From assembly GCA_006227875.1 (NCBI GenBank), contig SBFI01000053.1, positions 1-26,457 of the forward strand: a DNA stretch of 26,457 nucleotides, in the 5' to 3' direction. Each line of letters begins with the position of its first letter. The stretch's first letter is position 1. The DNA is from Acidobacteriota bacterium (GTDB taxonomy: Bacteria; Acidobacteriota; Thermoanaerobaculia; Multivoradales; JAHEKO01). The notes under the pieces are model-generated. The model ran no database searches, was not told the origin of the DNA, and saw nothing but the letters and a program-made list of their open reading frames with translations. Below are positions 1 through 7,769 of the stretch, one piece after another. Made by a program: the position numbers and the translations under genes.

Positions 1-813
1 CGGCCCGACGACATTCTCCATCTGGCGCGCCATTTCCTCGAGCTGTTCTCGGTCCAGTACCACAAGAACATCCGCCAGATGACCCCGGAAGCGGAAGAGC
101 TGCTTTTGCGACACAGCTGGCCCGGAAATGTGCGCGAGCTCCAGAATCGGATGATGCAGGCCGTCATCCTGTGTGAAAGCGAAGAGCTCGGGGTGACCGA
201 GCTCACCCTGCAGGCGGATGGTGAAGGACTGCCGGCGCTGGGTGCGGCCGAAGGCCCGCTCGGCGAGCTGGCGGCGGAACCCGGAAGTCTTGGCGGTGGC
301 GCACCACCCGCAGAGGGTGCGACCAGCCCACAGCCACAGGTGCCACAGCTCTCATTCGAGGAGCTCATGGCCCGGCTGCGCGCCAGTCTGCGTCGCCAGA
401 TCGAGGCGGCGGTAGGGGGCCCCGACCGGCTGGTGGCGCCGCTGGGGAGGTGGCTCAGCGAGGATCTGATTCTGGAGGCCGATGCGGCGGCCGATGGCGT
501 GGCTCGTCGGGGAGCGGCCATCGTCGGCATCCCGGAGACCACATTTCGCCGTCGTCTACGCAGGGCCGGCAGCCAGGTCAAGGCCGGGCTGGCTCCACGG
601 ATGGGCACGTGGGCCGAGGTTCGACCCATTCTGACCGATCTCGTGCGCTGCCCCGATGTGGACGGAAGGGACCTGTTGCTGGCCGTCGAACAGGTGCTGC
701 TCAACGAGATCGTCACGCGGTTTCCCCGCGATGTAAAGACCGGATCGGCCCTGCTTGGCGTCACGGCACCCACCTACCGACGTCGAGTCGCCGCGCTGAT
801 GGCAACCGGCTAG
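1..813 (+). CDS. Sigma-54-dependent transcriptional activator, C-terminal part (5' end outside window)
   Basis: The reading frame is open from base 1, so this is the 3' part of a longer gene. The first ~55 residues match the end of the AAA+ domain of bacterial enhancer-binding proteins: RPDDILHLARHFL, then the C-terminal subdomain signature WPGNVRELQNR. The nucleotide-binding Walker motifs, the sigma-54-contacting GAFTGA loop and any sensor domain lie outside the window. After a Gly/Ala/Pro/Glu-rich linker come two Fis-like helix-turn-helix segments, one around ILEADAAADGV...GIPETTFRRRLRRA and one around LLLAVEQVLLNEI...LGVTAPTYRRRVAAL. Family members normally carry one. The protein should remodel sigma-54 holoenzyme at -24/-12 promoters from distant DNA sites. 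A strong candidate promoter of that kind lies at 11353-11368, but a direct link is only a guess. The activator-family call is secure; the target genes are unknown. Confidence 0.9.
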   Translation, partial: RPDDILHLARHFLELFSVQYHKNIRQMTPEAEELLLRHSWPGNVRELQNRMMQAVILCESEELGVTELTLQADGEGLPALGAAEGPLGELAAEPGSLGGGAPPAEGATSPQPQVPQLSFEELMARLRASLRRQIEAAVGGPDRLVAPLGRWLSEDLILEADAAADGVARRGAAIVGIPETTFRRRLRRAGSQVKAGLAPRMGTWAEVRPILTDLVRCPDVDGRDLLLAVEQVLLNEIVTRFPRDVKTGSALLGVTAPTYRRRVAALMATG

Positions 814-925
814 GGACGATTTCTTCACAGCCAGCCGGGTTAGACGTCTGCTAACGTACTCGGATATTGGCGCGATGCCTCCAGGGTGGAGGTGTCGGTG
901 GTGGACTGTTCAGATCGATCGCTAC

Positions 926-3900
926 ATGTCACGGCCTCCAAAACCCTGCAGATCGAAACTTCCGAGTCGCGTGGCGCTGCTGCTCGCCGTTGCCTGCCTC
1001 ACGGCTCCTGCGCTGGTCCTGGCTCAGGAGAAGAACATTCGTTTTGACAGGCTCTCGAGTGACCACGGTCTCTCCCAGGCGGATGTCTTCGCCGTCCACC
1101 AGGATCATCATGGGTTCATGTGGTTCGGAACCCAGGACGGTTTGAATCGATTCGACGGCTACGAGTTCACCCACTATCGCCACGATCCCTTCCTGCCCGA
1201 GTCGATCTCCAACAGCTTTGTGTACTCGATCCTCGAAGACGAGGAGGGCGATCTGTGGATCGGCACCATGGGTGGTGGTCTCAACCGCTGGGACAGGTCC
1301 GAAGACACGTTTACCCACTATCGACACGACCCGACCGATCCGGCCAGTCTGTCGAACGACCGCATCCGGGAGCTCCACCTCGATCGGAACGGCCATATCT
1401 GGGTGGGAACCGACGGCGGAGGCCTCAACGTCTTCGATTCCGAGTCCGGGAGCTTTTCCCGTTTTTCCCACGACCCCGCCCAACCACGGAGCCTGGCCAA
1501 CGACAAGATCCGAGCGATCTACAGCGACCACGACGGCCAGCTTTGGATCGGCACGGATGGGGGTGGACTCGACCGTTACGATGCCGAGACCAGCGGCTTT
1601 GTCCATTACCGCGACGCCGGTGATGTCACCGGCGGCCTCGACACCGCGCGCATCCAATCGGTCTTCGAGACCGCGGACGGTGCGATGTGGGTGGGGACCT
1701 TCGACCAAGGACTTTATCGCCTACCCCCGTCCAGCAACGAGTGGGAGCAATACCTGCACGATCCCGAAGACCCGACAAGTCTCAGCTCGAACAGCGTTCG
1801 CGCCCTTTTCCAGGACGATCAGGAGACTCTCTGGATCGGCACCGACAACGGTCTCAACGAGTGGAAACCCGACACGCGCACATTCGACCGCTACCAGAAT
1901 CGTGTCGGTGACTTGACCAGCCTGAGCGATAACCGTGTCGTCTCGATGCTCCAAGACCGCGGCGGGGTGCTGTGGATCGGAACCGAGGGCGGCGGCCTCA
2001 ATCGGTGGAGCCCTCGCGCCGGCTTCTTTTCGAGCTACCGGGCAGATCCGTCCGACAGGGCGAAGCTGAGCAGTAACATCGTTGTCGCTTTTGCCGAGGG
2101 CGCCGGTGGCTCCCCCATCGTCGGCACCTATGGCGGTGGTGTCAGCCGGTTGGACCGGTCGACAAGATCGTTCACCACTTTTCGTCATCGTCGATACGAT
2201 CCCGGGAGCCTGAGCGACGACCGGGTGACATCGCTGCATGTCGATCGCGAGGGGATGCTGTGGGTTGGGACCCTTACGGCGGGCCTGAATCGGTTCGACG
2301 CCGACACCGAGGAGTTTCGACGCTTCGAAGAGGTCGCCGGTGATCCAACCAGCTTGAGCCGCAACGGCATCACCACCATTCTGGACGGAAGCGACGGCTA
2401 TCTGTGGCTGGGGACCGTCGACGGGGGCCTCAACCGGCTCGACCGTCAGACCGGAACTTTTATCCACTACTCTCACGATCCCGAGAACCCCACCAGCCTG
2501 AGCGACAATCGGGTGACGGCTCTCTTCGAAGAGCGCTCGGGAATCCTGTGGGTGGGCACGGAGAGCGGCGGTCTCAACCGCTTCGATCGCAACACGGGCG
2601 GGTTTACCCACTTCCGCCACGACCCGACAAACCTGCGGAGCCTCTCCAGCGACACCATCTACTCGCTATATGAAGATGATCAGGGAGTATTGTGGATCGG
2701 CACCCCCAGCGGCCTGAACCGATGGGAGTCGGGGTTGCGGTCGATGCATCAGGGATTCTTCAAGCGCTACACCGAAAGGGAGGGTCTCCCCAACAACTCG
2801 ATCTTCGCCATCCTGGGGGACGCGGAGGGCAACCTCTGGATGAGCAGCAACAAAGGCATCTCTCGCTTCGAGCCGGAGGGAGAGATCTTCAAGAACTTCG
2901 ATGTCTCTCACGGTCTCCAGAGCAACGAGTTCAATCGCGGCGCCGCCTACCGGCATTCATCGGGAGAGCTGTTCTTCGGTGGCAACCAGGGCTTCAACTC
3001 CTTCTACCCGGCCAATATCGGCAAGAACACCTTTGTCCCGCCAGTGGTGTTGACCGGCTTCCTAAAGGCCAACCAGCCGGCCGAGCTGCCGCTTCCCATC
3101 TCCGAGCTCGATCGGATCAAGTTGACTCATCGTGACCACGTGGTGTCGTTCGAATTCGCAGCGCTCGACTACACGGCCCCGGAGAAGAATCGCTACGCCT
3201 ACATGCTCGAGGGTTTCGATTCGGGTTGGAACGAGGTCGGAACCCTCAGGCGAGCCACCTACACCAATCTCGATGCCGGTAGCTATGTCTTCAGGGTCCG
3301 GGGCTCCAACAACGACGGCACGTGGAACTCGCGTGGGCCTAGTCTGCGAGTCGACGTCGTGCCACCGCCCTGGAGAACCAAGTGGGCCTACGGCACCTAT
3401 CTGGTGGCCACCTTCTACCTGGCCTTCTCCTATCTCAGGGGCCAGCGGCGTCAGCGGCAGGAAGAGGCCCGCCATCGCTCCGAGCTCGAGCGCGACGTTC
3501 AAAACAGAACCAAGGAGCTGGCCGAGAAGAACGATGCCCTCCAGTTCATGAACAAGAAGCTGGAGGAGGCGAGCTATACCGATGCCCTTACCGGCCTGCG
3601 CAACCGACGCTATCTGCTGACCAGCATCCATACCGACATCGCTCAGGTCGACCGTTTCTACACCCGGCTGCTTGCCGGCAAGATCGACGACTCCTCGGTC
3701 AAGCCCGATCTTCTCTTCTTGCTGTTCGACCTCGACGGCTTCAAGCAGATCAACGACATCCACGGCCACGCGGCCGGTGATCTGGTTCTCGTCCAAGTGC
3801 GGAACATTCTCAGCAACGCCTGCCGGGAGTCCGACACCCTGATCCGCTGGGGCGGTGACGAGTTCTTGGTGGTCGGCCGCAGTACCGAACAGGAGGTGGC

Positions 3901-4264
3901 CGAAGGTCTGGCTGAGAGAATCCGTCAAGCCGTCGTCGACCACAAATTCGAGGTCGGCTCGCGGCGGACCGTTTCGCTCACCTGCTCGATCGGCTTCGCG
4001 GCTTTCCCGTTTATTCCCACCCAGCCCAAGTTCGTCCACTGGGAGCAAGTGGTCGGCATCGCCGATCGTGCCCTCTATGTGGCCAAACAGAGCGGGCGCA
4101 ACCAATGGGTGGGGATCTTCAGCACCGAAAAAACCGATGAGGTCGAGGCCGAGGGACTCCACGAGATCATCAACGAGCGTCCGGAACAACTCGCCTATGA
4201 TGGTCTTATCGAGCTGCGGACTTCGATCGGGGACCCCGACGCCGTGGTCTGGGCGCGGGCCTAG
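926..4264 (+). CDS. Membrane diguanylate cyclase with periplasmic two-component-regulator propeller and Y_Y_Y sensor
   Basis: This 1112-residue receptor should make c-di-GMP from GTP in response to an extracytoplasmic signal. A signal peptide ends near residue 34 (LTAPALVLA|Q). About 13-14 propeller repeats of the type LWIGTxGGGLNRxD span residues ~40-700, enough for two seven-bladed propellers. A Y_Y_Y domain (~735-812), a membrane helix (~819-837) and a coiled coil with heptad-like charge pattern follow. The GGDEF domain (~880-1068) has DALTGLRNRR, the metal-binding DLDGFKQIND, and an intact GGDEF at 976-980. An RxxD inhibitory site (R967, D970) sits exactly five residues upstream, so product feedback inhibition is expected. 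There is no kinase or receiver domain. I chose ATG 926 because it gives a normal signal peptide; ATG 875 is in frame but adds 17 residues ahead of it. The stop shares a CTAG palindrome with the convergent gene. Confidence 0.93.
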   Translation: MSRPPKPCRSKLPSRVALLLAVACLTAPALVLAQEKNIRFDRLSSDHGLSQADVFAVHQDHHGFMWFGTQDGLNRFDGYEFTHYRHDPFLPESISNSFVYSILEDEEGDLWIGTMGGGLNRWDRSEDTFTHYRHDPTDPASLSNDRIRELHLDRNGHIWVGTDGGGLNVFDSESGSFSRFSHDPAQPRSLANDKIRAIYSDHDGQLWIGTDGGGLDRYDAETSGFVHYRDAGDVTGGLDTARIQSVFETADGAMWVGTFDQGLYRLPPSSNEWEQYLHDPEDPTSLSSNSVRALFQDDQETLWIGTDNGLNEWKPDTRTFDRYQNRVGDLTSLSDNRVVSMLQDRGGVLWIGTEGGGLNRWSPRAGFFSSYRADPSDRAKLSSNIVVAFAEGAGGSPIVGTYGGGVSRLDRSTRSFTTFRHRRYDPGSLSDDRVTSLHVDREGMLWVGTLTAGLNRFDADTEEFRRFEEVAGDPTSLSRNGITTILDGSDGYLWLGTVDGGLNRLDRQTGTFIHYSHDPENPTSLSDNRVTALFEERSGILWVGTESGGLNRFDRNTGGFTHFRHDPTNLRSLSSDTIYSLYEDDQGVLWIGTPSGLNRWESGLRSMHQGFFKRYTEREGLPNNSIFAILGDAEGNLWMSSNKGISRFEPEGEIFKNFDVSHGLQSNEFNRGAAYRHSSGELFFGGNQGFNSFYPANIGKNTFVPPVVLTGFLKANQPAELPLPISELDRIKLTHRDHVVSFEFAALDYTAPEKNRYAYMLEGFDSGWNEVGTLRRATYTNLDAGSYVFRVRGSNNDGTWNSRGPSLRVDVVPPPWRTKWAYGTYLVATFYLAFSYLRGQRRQRQEEARHRSELERDVQNRTKELAEKNDALQFMNKKLEEASYTDALTGLRNRRYLLTSIHTDIAQVDRFYTRLLAGKIDDSSVKPDLLFLLFDLDGFKQINDIHGHAAGDLVLVQVRNILSNACRESDTLIRWGGDEFLVVGRSTEQEVAEGLAERIRQAVVDHKFEVGSRRTVSLTCSIGFAAFPFIPTQPKFVHWEQVVGIADRALYVAKQSGRNQWVGIFSTEKTDEVEAEGLHEIINERPEQLAYDGLIELRTSIGDPDAVVWARA

Positions 4265-5490
4265 TCCACGTTTCCCTCGTGGACGATCTCCCACCCGTCG
4301 GCCTGTCGACGCCAGAACTGCTGCTTGGTGTCCAGCGACGAATAGTTGCTGCTGTCGTAGACCTGGCGGAACTCGACCATGAACAGGTCGTCCTCTCCGG
4401 GGTACTCGTAGGCTCCGACCTCACCGAGCTCGACACGGATGAATCGCTTCTGGGAGTTCACCCGTCGTTTGTGGGCGAAGAACTCCTCTCGCTCCATGTC
4501 CGCGGAGCGGAAATCCTCGGCATAGTGGCGCAGATAGCGATCCGTATCGAGGCTCTCCCAGTCCTGTCGCCACTGCTCGACGGCCGCCAGGAGCTCTAGA
4601 CGCCGTTCTTCGACCTCACCGGGCATTACCCACCGGATCTCTCGGGCAACGACGACCGGAGTCTTGCCCACCTCTACCCGACGCCGGAGGTCCACGAAGT
4701 GCTCGTTTGCCAGGGTGACACAGCCGCGGCTCGACAGGGGCGGCCGGCTGTAGGTCGACCATTCGGTACCGTGGATCCAGATGCCGCTTCCGGTGCGGCC
4801 CTGAAAGAGATCCCAGTTGTTCGGGTAGCTGATGGGAAAGGCACCAATCCCATACAGATCGGCAAGCCGCTCGTCGGGCAGGTACGCGGTAACGGTGTAG
4901 ACCCCCACCGGGGTCTTCTCGTCTCCCTCCCGTCGCTTGTCGGTGCCACCCATGCCGATCGAAGCGTAGTAGTCGCCGACTCTGCTGAGCCCTCCATCCT
5001 CATGCGCCAGCACGTAGAGGCGAAATGCCTCGAGATCGATGAGGATCACCTGTTCCACATCAGCCGGCAGTCGCAGCAGCTGATCCGGCACGGCGCCAAC
5101 CGGCGGGGCCTCGAGATAGCCCCGGAGACGAGCGCGTGCCTCGCTGCGCATCCCACTGGCCACCCCGGCCGGCGCGGCATGGGCAAACCGCGTTGGCCGG
5201 CCGGCGAGGGCGGTCAGCACGTCGCCATAGATCAGATGGGCCAGCTTGAAGTCGGGCTGGTCTTCGATGAGCTCGGCAGCTTCACGCAGGGCCTCGTCGA
5301 GGCGACCGCTCTCGACCCCCAGCAGACTGCGCACCAGCCGACCTTCCGATGACGGCGCACTTTGTAACTCGCTGGCCGGAAAGAGCACCGGTGGCTCGTC
5401 ACCGGTCGCCACGGGGAGCCACCACAACAGGCTGCCGAGGGCCAGGAGCCAGCACAGCGTTCTCTGTGCTCGGCCCGACGGACTACTCAT
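4261..5490 (-). CDS. L,D-transpeptidase (YkuD fold) with C-terminal NTF2-like (Cds6-type) domain
   Basis: This 409-residue protein should act on peptidoglycan outside the inner membrane, either forming 3-3 crosslinks or attaching/releasing peptide stems. A signal peptide or anchor (WLLALGSLLWWLPVATG) covers residues ~12-30, and an alpha-helical, TPR-like stretch ~50-130. The YkuD catalytic domain runs ~145-283, with the conserved His in IHGTEW (H240) and the nucleophile Cys in SSRGCVTL (C257). The motif reads SRGC rather than the commoner SHGC, a variation seen in YafK/Cds6-like members. The last ~105 residues form an NTF2-like domain (WRQDW...RYLRHYAEDF...DGWEIVHEG). ATG 5490 is chosen because it overlaps the stop of the upstream gene by 8 bases, which suggests translational coupling; an in-frame extension to 5571 lies inside that gene. 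The exact reaction cannot be told from sequence. Confidence 0.9.
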   Translation of the reverse strand: MSSPSGRAQRTLCWLLALGSLLWWLPVATGDEPPVLFPASELQSAPSSEGRLVRSLLGVESGRLDEALREAAELIEDQPDFKLAHLIYGDVLTALAGRPTRFAHAAPAGVASGMRSEARARLRGYLEAPPVGAVPDQLLRLPADVEQVILIDLEAFRLYVLAHEDGGLSRVGDYYASIGMGGTDKRREGDEKTPVGVYTVTAYLPDERLADLYGIGAFPISYPNNWDLFQGRTGSGIWIHGTEWSTYSRPPLSSRGCVTLANEHFVDLRRRVEVGKTPVVVAREIRWVMPGEVEERRLELLAAVEQWRQDWESLDTDRYLRHYAEDFRSADMEREEFFAHKRRVNSQKRFIRVELGEVGAYEYPGEDDLFMVEFRQVYDSSNYSSLDTKQQFWRRQADGWEIVHEGNVD

Positions 5491-6628
5491 CGATGTGCTC
5501 GGCGGCAATCTTCCACCCGCCGTCCTCCCATACCAACGACAGCAACTTGACGCAGGAGTCCTGCAGGACATTGGACTCGTAGAGCTGGATAAAACGCGCC
5601 TCGGCTTTGCCCGGGCCTTCCTCTTCCACTTCCAGGTCCTCGACCGAGATGGAGATGAACCCGGGACCGGTTAGCCGTCCACGGCGCATCACCTCCCACC
5701 CCTCGAGGCTCAGGCCGTTCGTCGGTGCGAACTCACGGGAGTAGTAGCCGAGATAGTCCTCCACGTTCTGCTCGGTCCACGCCAGCGCCCACTCGTCGAT
5801 CATCTCGGGAACCAGGCCGAGATCGGGTGCCGTTTGTGCTCCGCGGTCGGCATCCGTCGCCGGCTCGGCCCCGGCCTGGATCTCTACGGTCGTCGCCTCC
5901 TCGACCGGGATGAAGATTTCGTCGGCCTCCGCGACCGCGGGCGACACCACCCCGACGGGTAGGTCCCCACCGGTCGGATGCTCGGGTTGCGGGACAAACA
6001 CATCTGCAGCAAGAGAATCCACGGCTGGCGCCGGCTCGGCCGGCTGAGCCTCGTCGGCCGTCGCCACCTCGGTCGCCGGCGTCGCCCGTGGGTATATCTG
6101 CTCGACAAGCACCAACTCGACCGCCTCCTCGTCGGTTTCGGCCTCGTCACCGAGGGCCCGGCGATAGGCCTCACTGGCGAGCTTGCCATAGACCTTGGTG
6201 AGGTTCTCGTAGGCGGCCAGGTAGCTGGGGTGGGTGGCGAGGGCTCGCTTGAGGATCCTCACCGCCCGGTCGTAGTCTCCAGCGCTGGCATAGAGGGCGG
6301 CCAGATTGATGTAGGGCTCCGGCAGCTCCGGTGACGATTTGACCAAGCCGAGGAAGATCTCCTTGGCTTCATCGACCCGACCCAACCGGGTGAGCAGGGT
6401 CCCCTTCAACAGCAGGCCTTCGGCCCAATCGGGCTCGGCTTCGAGCAGCGGCTCCAACCTCGACAGAGCCTCGTAGGTCCGACCCGACTCGGCCAGGTCG
6501 CGAATCTCGTCGACATCGTCTGCAGCCCCGGCCGGTGTAATACAAATGACAACCAGGAGTAGGATCAGGAGTCCCGCTCCCGGCCATCTTGCAGCACGCA
6601 AGGACGTCTTTTTCAGGCCTGTCGACAC
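5483..6628 (-). CDS. Secreted TPR protein with C-terminal NTF2-like domain
   Basis: This 381-residue protein has an N-terminal signal peptide (AGLLILLLVVICITPAGA, ending near residue 35). Tetratricopeptide-type helices follow at ~37-150 (AEGLLLKGTLLTRLGRVDEAKEI, PEPYINLAALYASAGDYDRAV). A long Glu/Ala/Pro/Val-rich, probably disordered linker spans ~165-275. The C-terminal NTF2-like domain (~278-381: IDEWALAWTEQNVEDYLGYYS...WEDGGWKIAAEH) resembles the tail of the transpeptidase encoded just downstream, which overlaps this gene by 8 bases. TPR segments usually bind proteins and NTF2-like tails can bind peptidoglycan-related ligands, so a partner or scaffold for the transpeptidase is a reasonable inference. 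No catalytic motif is seen. The gene is divergent from the ECF sigma gene across a 105-base gap. Confidence 0.85.
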   Translation of the reverse strand: MSTGLKKTSLRAARWPGAGLLILLLVVICITPAGAADDVDEIRDLAESGRTYEALSRLEPLLEAEPDWAEGLLLKGTLLTRLGRVDEAKEIFLGLVKSSPELPEPYINLAALYASAGDYDRAVRILKRALATHPSYLAAYENLTKVYGKLASEAYRRALGDEAETDEEAVELVLVEQIYPRATPATEVATADEAQPAEPAPAVDSLAADVFVPQPEHPTGGDLPVGVVSPAVAEADEIFIPVEEATTVEIQAGAEPATDADRGAQTAPDLGLVPEMIDEWALAWTEQNVEDYLGYYSREFAPTNGLSLEGWEVMRRGRLTGPGFISISVEDLEVEEEGPGKAEARFIQLYESNVLQDSCVKLLSLVWEDGGWKIAAEHIDE

Positions 6629-6685
6629 CGGGGCGATGCTAGCATGGGGCCAATGATTTCCTAGTGAAACTCGACACTATCCACG

Positions 6686-6713
6686 GGAACTTTCTCCTCC
6701 CCCGAGCGTTAAA
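6686..6713 (+). promoter_or_regulatory. Candidate ECF (RpoE-like) promoter of the sigma-factor operon
   Basis: GGAACTT at 6686-6692 matches the -35 element used by RpoE-type ECF sigma factors. A 16-base spacer leads to TTAAA at 6709-6713, a plausible but weaker -10. The start codon follows at 6734. Its position directly ahead of an ECF sigma gene suggests autoregulation. The -35 match is seen in the sequence; use by this sigma factor is inferred. Confidence 0.45.
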
Positions 6714-6733
6714 TAGAGTGAAAGGCCGAGGAG

Positions 6734-7303
6734 ATGCCAGACGAGAGCCTGACCGACAGCCAGCTGTTCGCCCGGGCCCGGGAGGGTGACACCGATGCTT
6801 TCGCGCTGCTGGTCGACCGCCACAAGGATTCGCTGGTCAACTACCTGTGCCGGCTGACGGGAGACCGAGACCGGGCGGAGGATGTGGCCCAGGAGACCTT
6901 TCTCCGTCTCTACGAGCGTGGGGCCGGCTACTCCGAAGAGGGGAAGCTCGGGGCCTATCTCTTCCGTATCGCCACCAACCTCGTGCACAGCCAGGGGCGC
7001 CGCACCCGGCGCTGGCAGATACTGCGGGCGGTTCTGCTGCCGCCCAACGGTCATCACACCGAGCCGGCTCAACAGGCACGCCTGCTCAACCGGGAGCTCG
7101 GTGACCAGCTCAACGAGGCGGTGCTGGGCTTGCCTCTGCGTTACCGCACACCGGTGGTGCTTTCGCAAGTCGAGGGCTGGTCCTACCGGGACATCGCCGA
7201 GCTGGTGGGCTGTCGCGAGGGCACCGTCAAATCCCGGGTCCATCGCGGCCGTCAGCTGCTGCGCGAGGCACTCGAGCCCTATTGGAACGGAGGTCAACCG
7301 TGA
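6734..7303 (+). CDS. ECF-family RNA polymerase sigma factor
   Basis: This 189-residue protein has the two conserved sigma-70 regions of extracytoplasmic-function factors and lacks regions 1 and 3. Region 2 spans ~10-70 (FARAREGDTDAFALLVDRH, then DRAEDVAQETFLRLY for core binding and -10 recognition). Region 4 spans ~125-180 (LPLRYRTPVVLSQVEGWSYRDIAELVG followed by GTVKSRVHRGRQLL), the helix-turn-helix for the -35 element. ATG 6734 is supported by purine-rich bases just upstream (AAGG and GAGGAG). The stop codon overlaps the GTG start of the next gene by four bases, and that gene looks like its membrane anti-sigma factor. A PDZ protein follows in the same direction, so the three genes likely form an envelope-stress regulon core. 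Confidence 0.95.
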   Translation: MPDESLTDSQLFARAREGDTDAFALLVDRHKDSLVNYLCRLTGDRDRAEDVAQETFLRLYERGAGYSEEGKLGAYLFRIATNLVHSQGRRTRRWQILRAVLLPPNGHHTEPAQQARLLNRELGDQLNEAVLGLPLRYRTPVVLSQVEGWSYRDIAELVGCREGTVKSRVHRGRQLLREALEPYWNGGQP

Positions 7304-7746
7304 GCAATCCGCATAACCCCGACCCTCTCGACGAGCTGCTCCAGGGTCTTCCCCGGGTCCGGGCCTCGGACGACTTCACCGGCCGGGTGCTGGCAGAGCT
7401 CGAGGGGCGCCCTCGACGCACACCCAGACCGGGCGCCGTCGGTTGGGCGGTTGCCGCCGCCCTGCTGCTCGTCGCCCTGCTCATCGGTGGTCTTCGCGTC
7501 GAGCAGCAACAGGCCGCCGGCGAGCGTGCCAGTCGAGCCGCCGAGCTACGCAGCGAGCATGAGAGCCTGCGCCAGGATCTGGCCCGTCTCAAGAGCCAGG
7601 CCGAGCAGGAGCGCCCAGTGGTGTACCTCGGCAGCACCGACCAGATCGATCTGGTGCTGGATCTGACATCCGTGGAAAGGCCGGTGCCGCTGGCTCCGGC
7701 CCTGCCGATGGATCCGCGCTTGGCCACAGAGACCAGAACACAGTAG
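7300..7746 (+). CDS. Putative single-pass membrane anti-sigma factor
   Basis: This 148-residue protein has a short cytoplasmic N-terminus (~45 residues, LDELLQGLPRVRASDDFTGRVLAEL). One membrane helix follows (~47-68, GWAVAAALLLVALLIGG), then a periplasmic coiled coil rich in Glu/Arg/Gln/Ala (~70-110). It has no HxxxCxxC zinc motif, so it is not a ZAS-type anti-sigma. The role is inferred from topology and from the four-base GTGA overlap with the upstream ECF sigma gene. GTG 7300 is chosen because GGAGG lies six bases upstream; a TTG at 7282 is in frame but inside the sigma gene and has no such site. Confidence 0.75.
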   Translation: MSNPHNPDPLDELLQGLPRVRASDDFTGRVLAELEGRPRRTPRPGAVGWAVAAALLLVALLIGGLRVEQQQAAGERASRAAELRSEHESLRQDLARLKSQAEQERPVVYLGSTDQIDLVLDLTSVERPVPLAPALPMDPRLATETRTQ

Positions 7747-7769
7747 ACCATCCATCGAGGAGAACAACG

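Noticed and set aside
839..892. Short stem-loops (GTTAG/CTAAC and CCTCCA/TGGAGG) before the diguanylate cyclase gene
   Set aside because: The arms are only five to six pairs without a T tract; such hairpins are common by chance in GC-rich DNA.
1721..2620. Long antisense frame over the propeller repeats
   Set aside because: Its own internal repetition only reflects the propeller repeats on the other strand.
1100..2900. Regular DNA repeats resembling a CRISPR or tandem array
   Set aside because: They are in-frame coding repeats of a beta-propeller, with diverged units and no spacers.
3062..4294. Long open frame (410 residues) antisense to the diguanylate cyclase
   Set aside because: It mirrors a well-supported gene with clear GGDEF motifs, has Val/Gly/Asp-rich composition typical of antisense frames in GC-rich DNA, and shows no motif.
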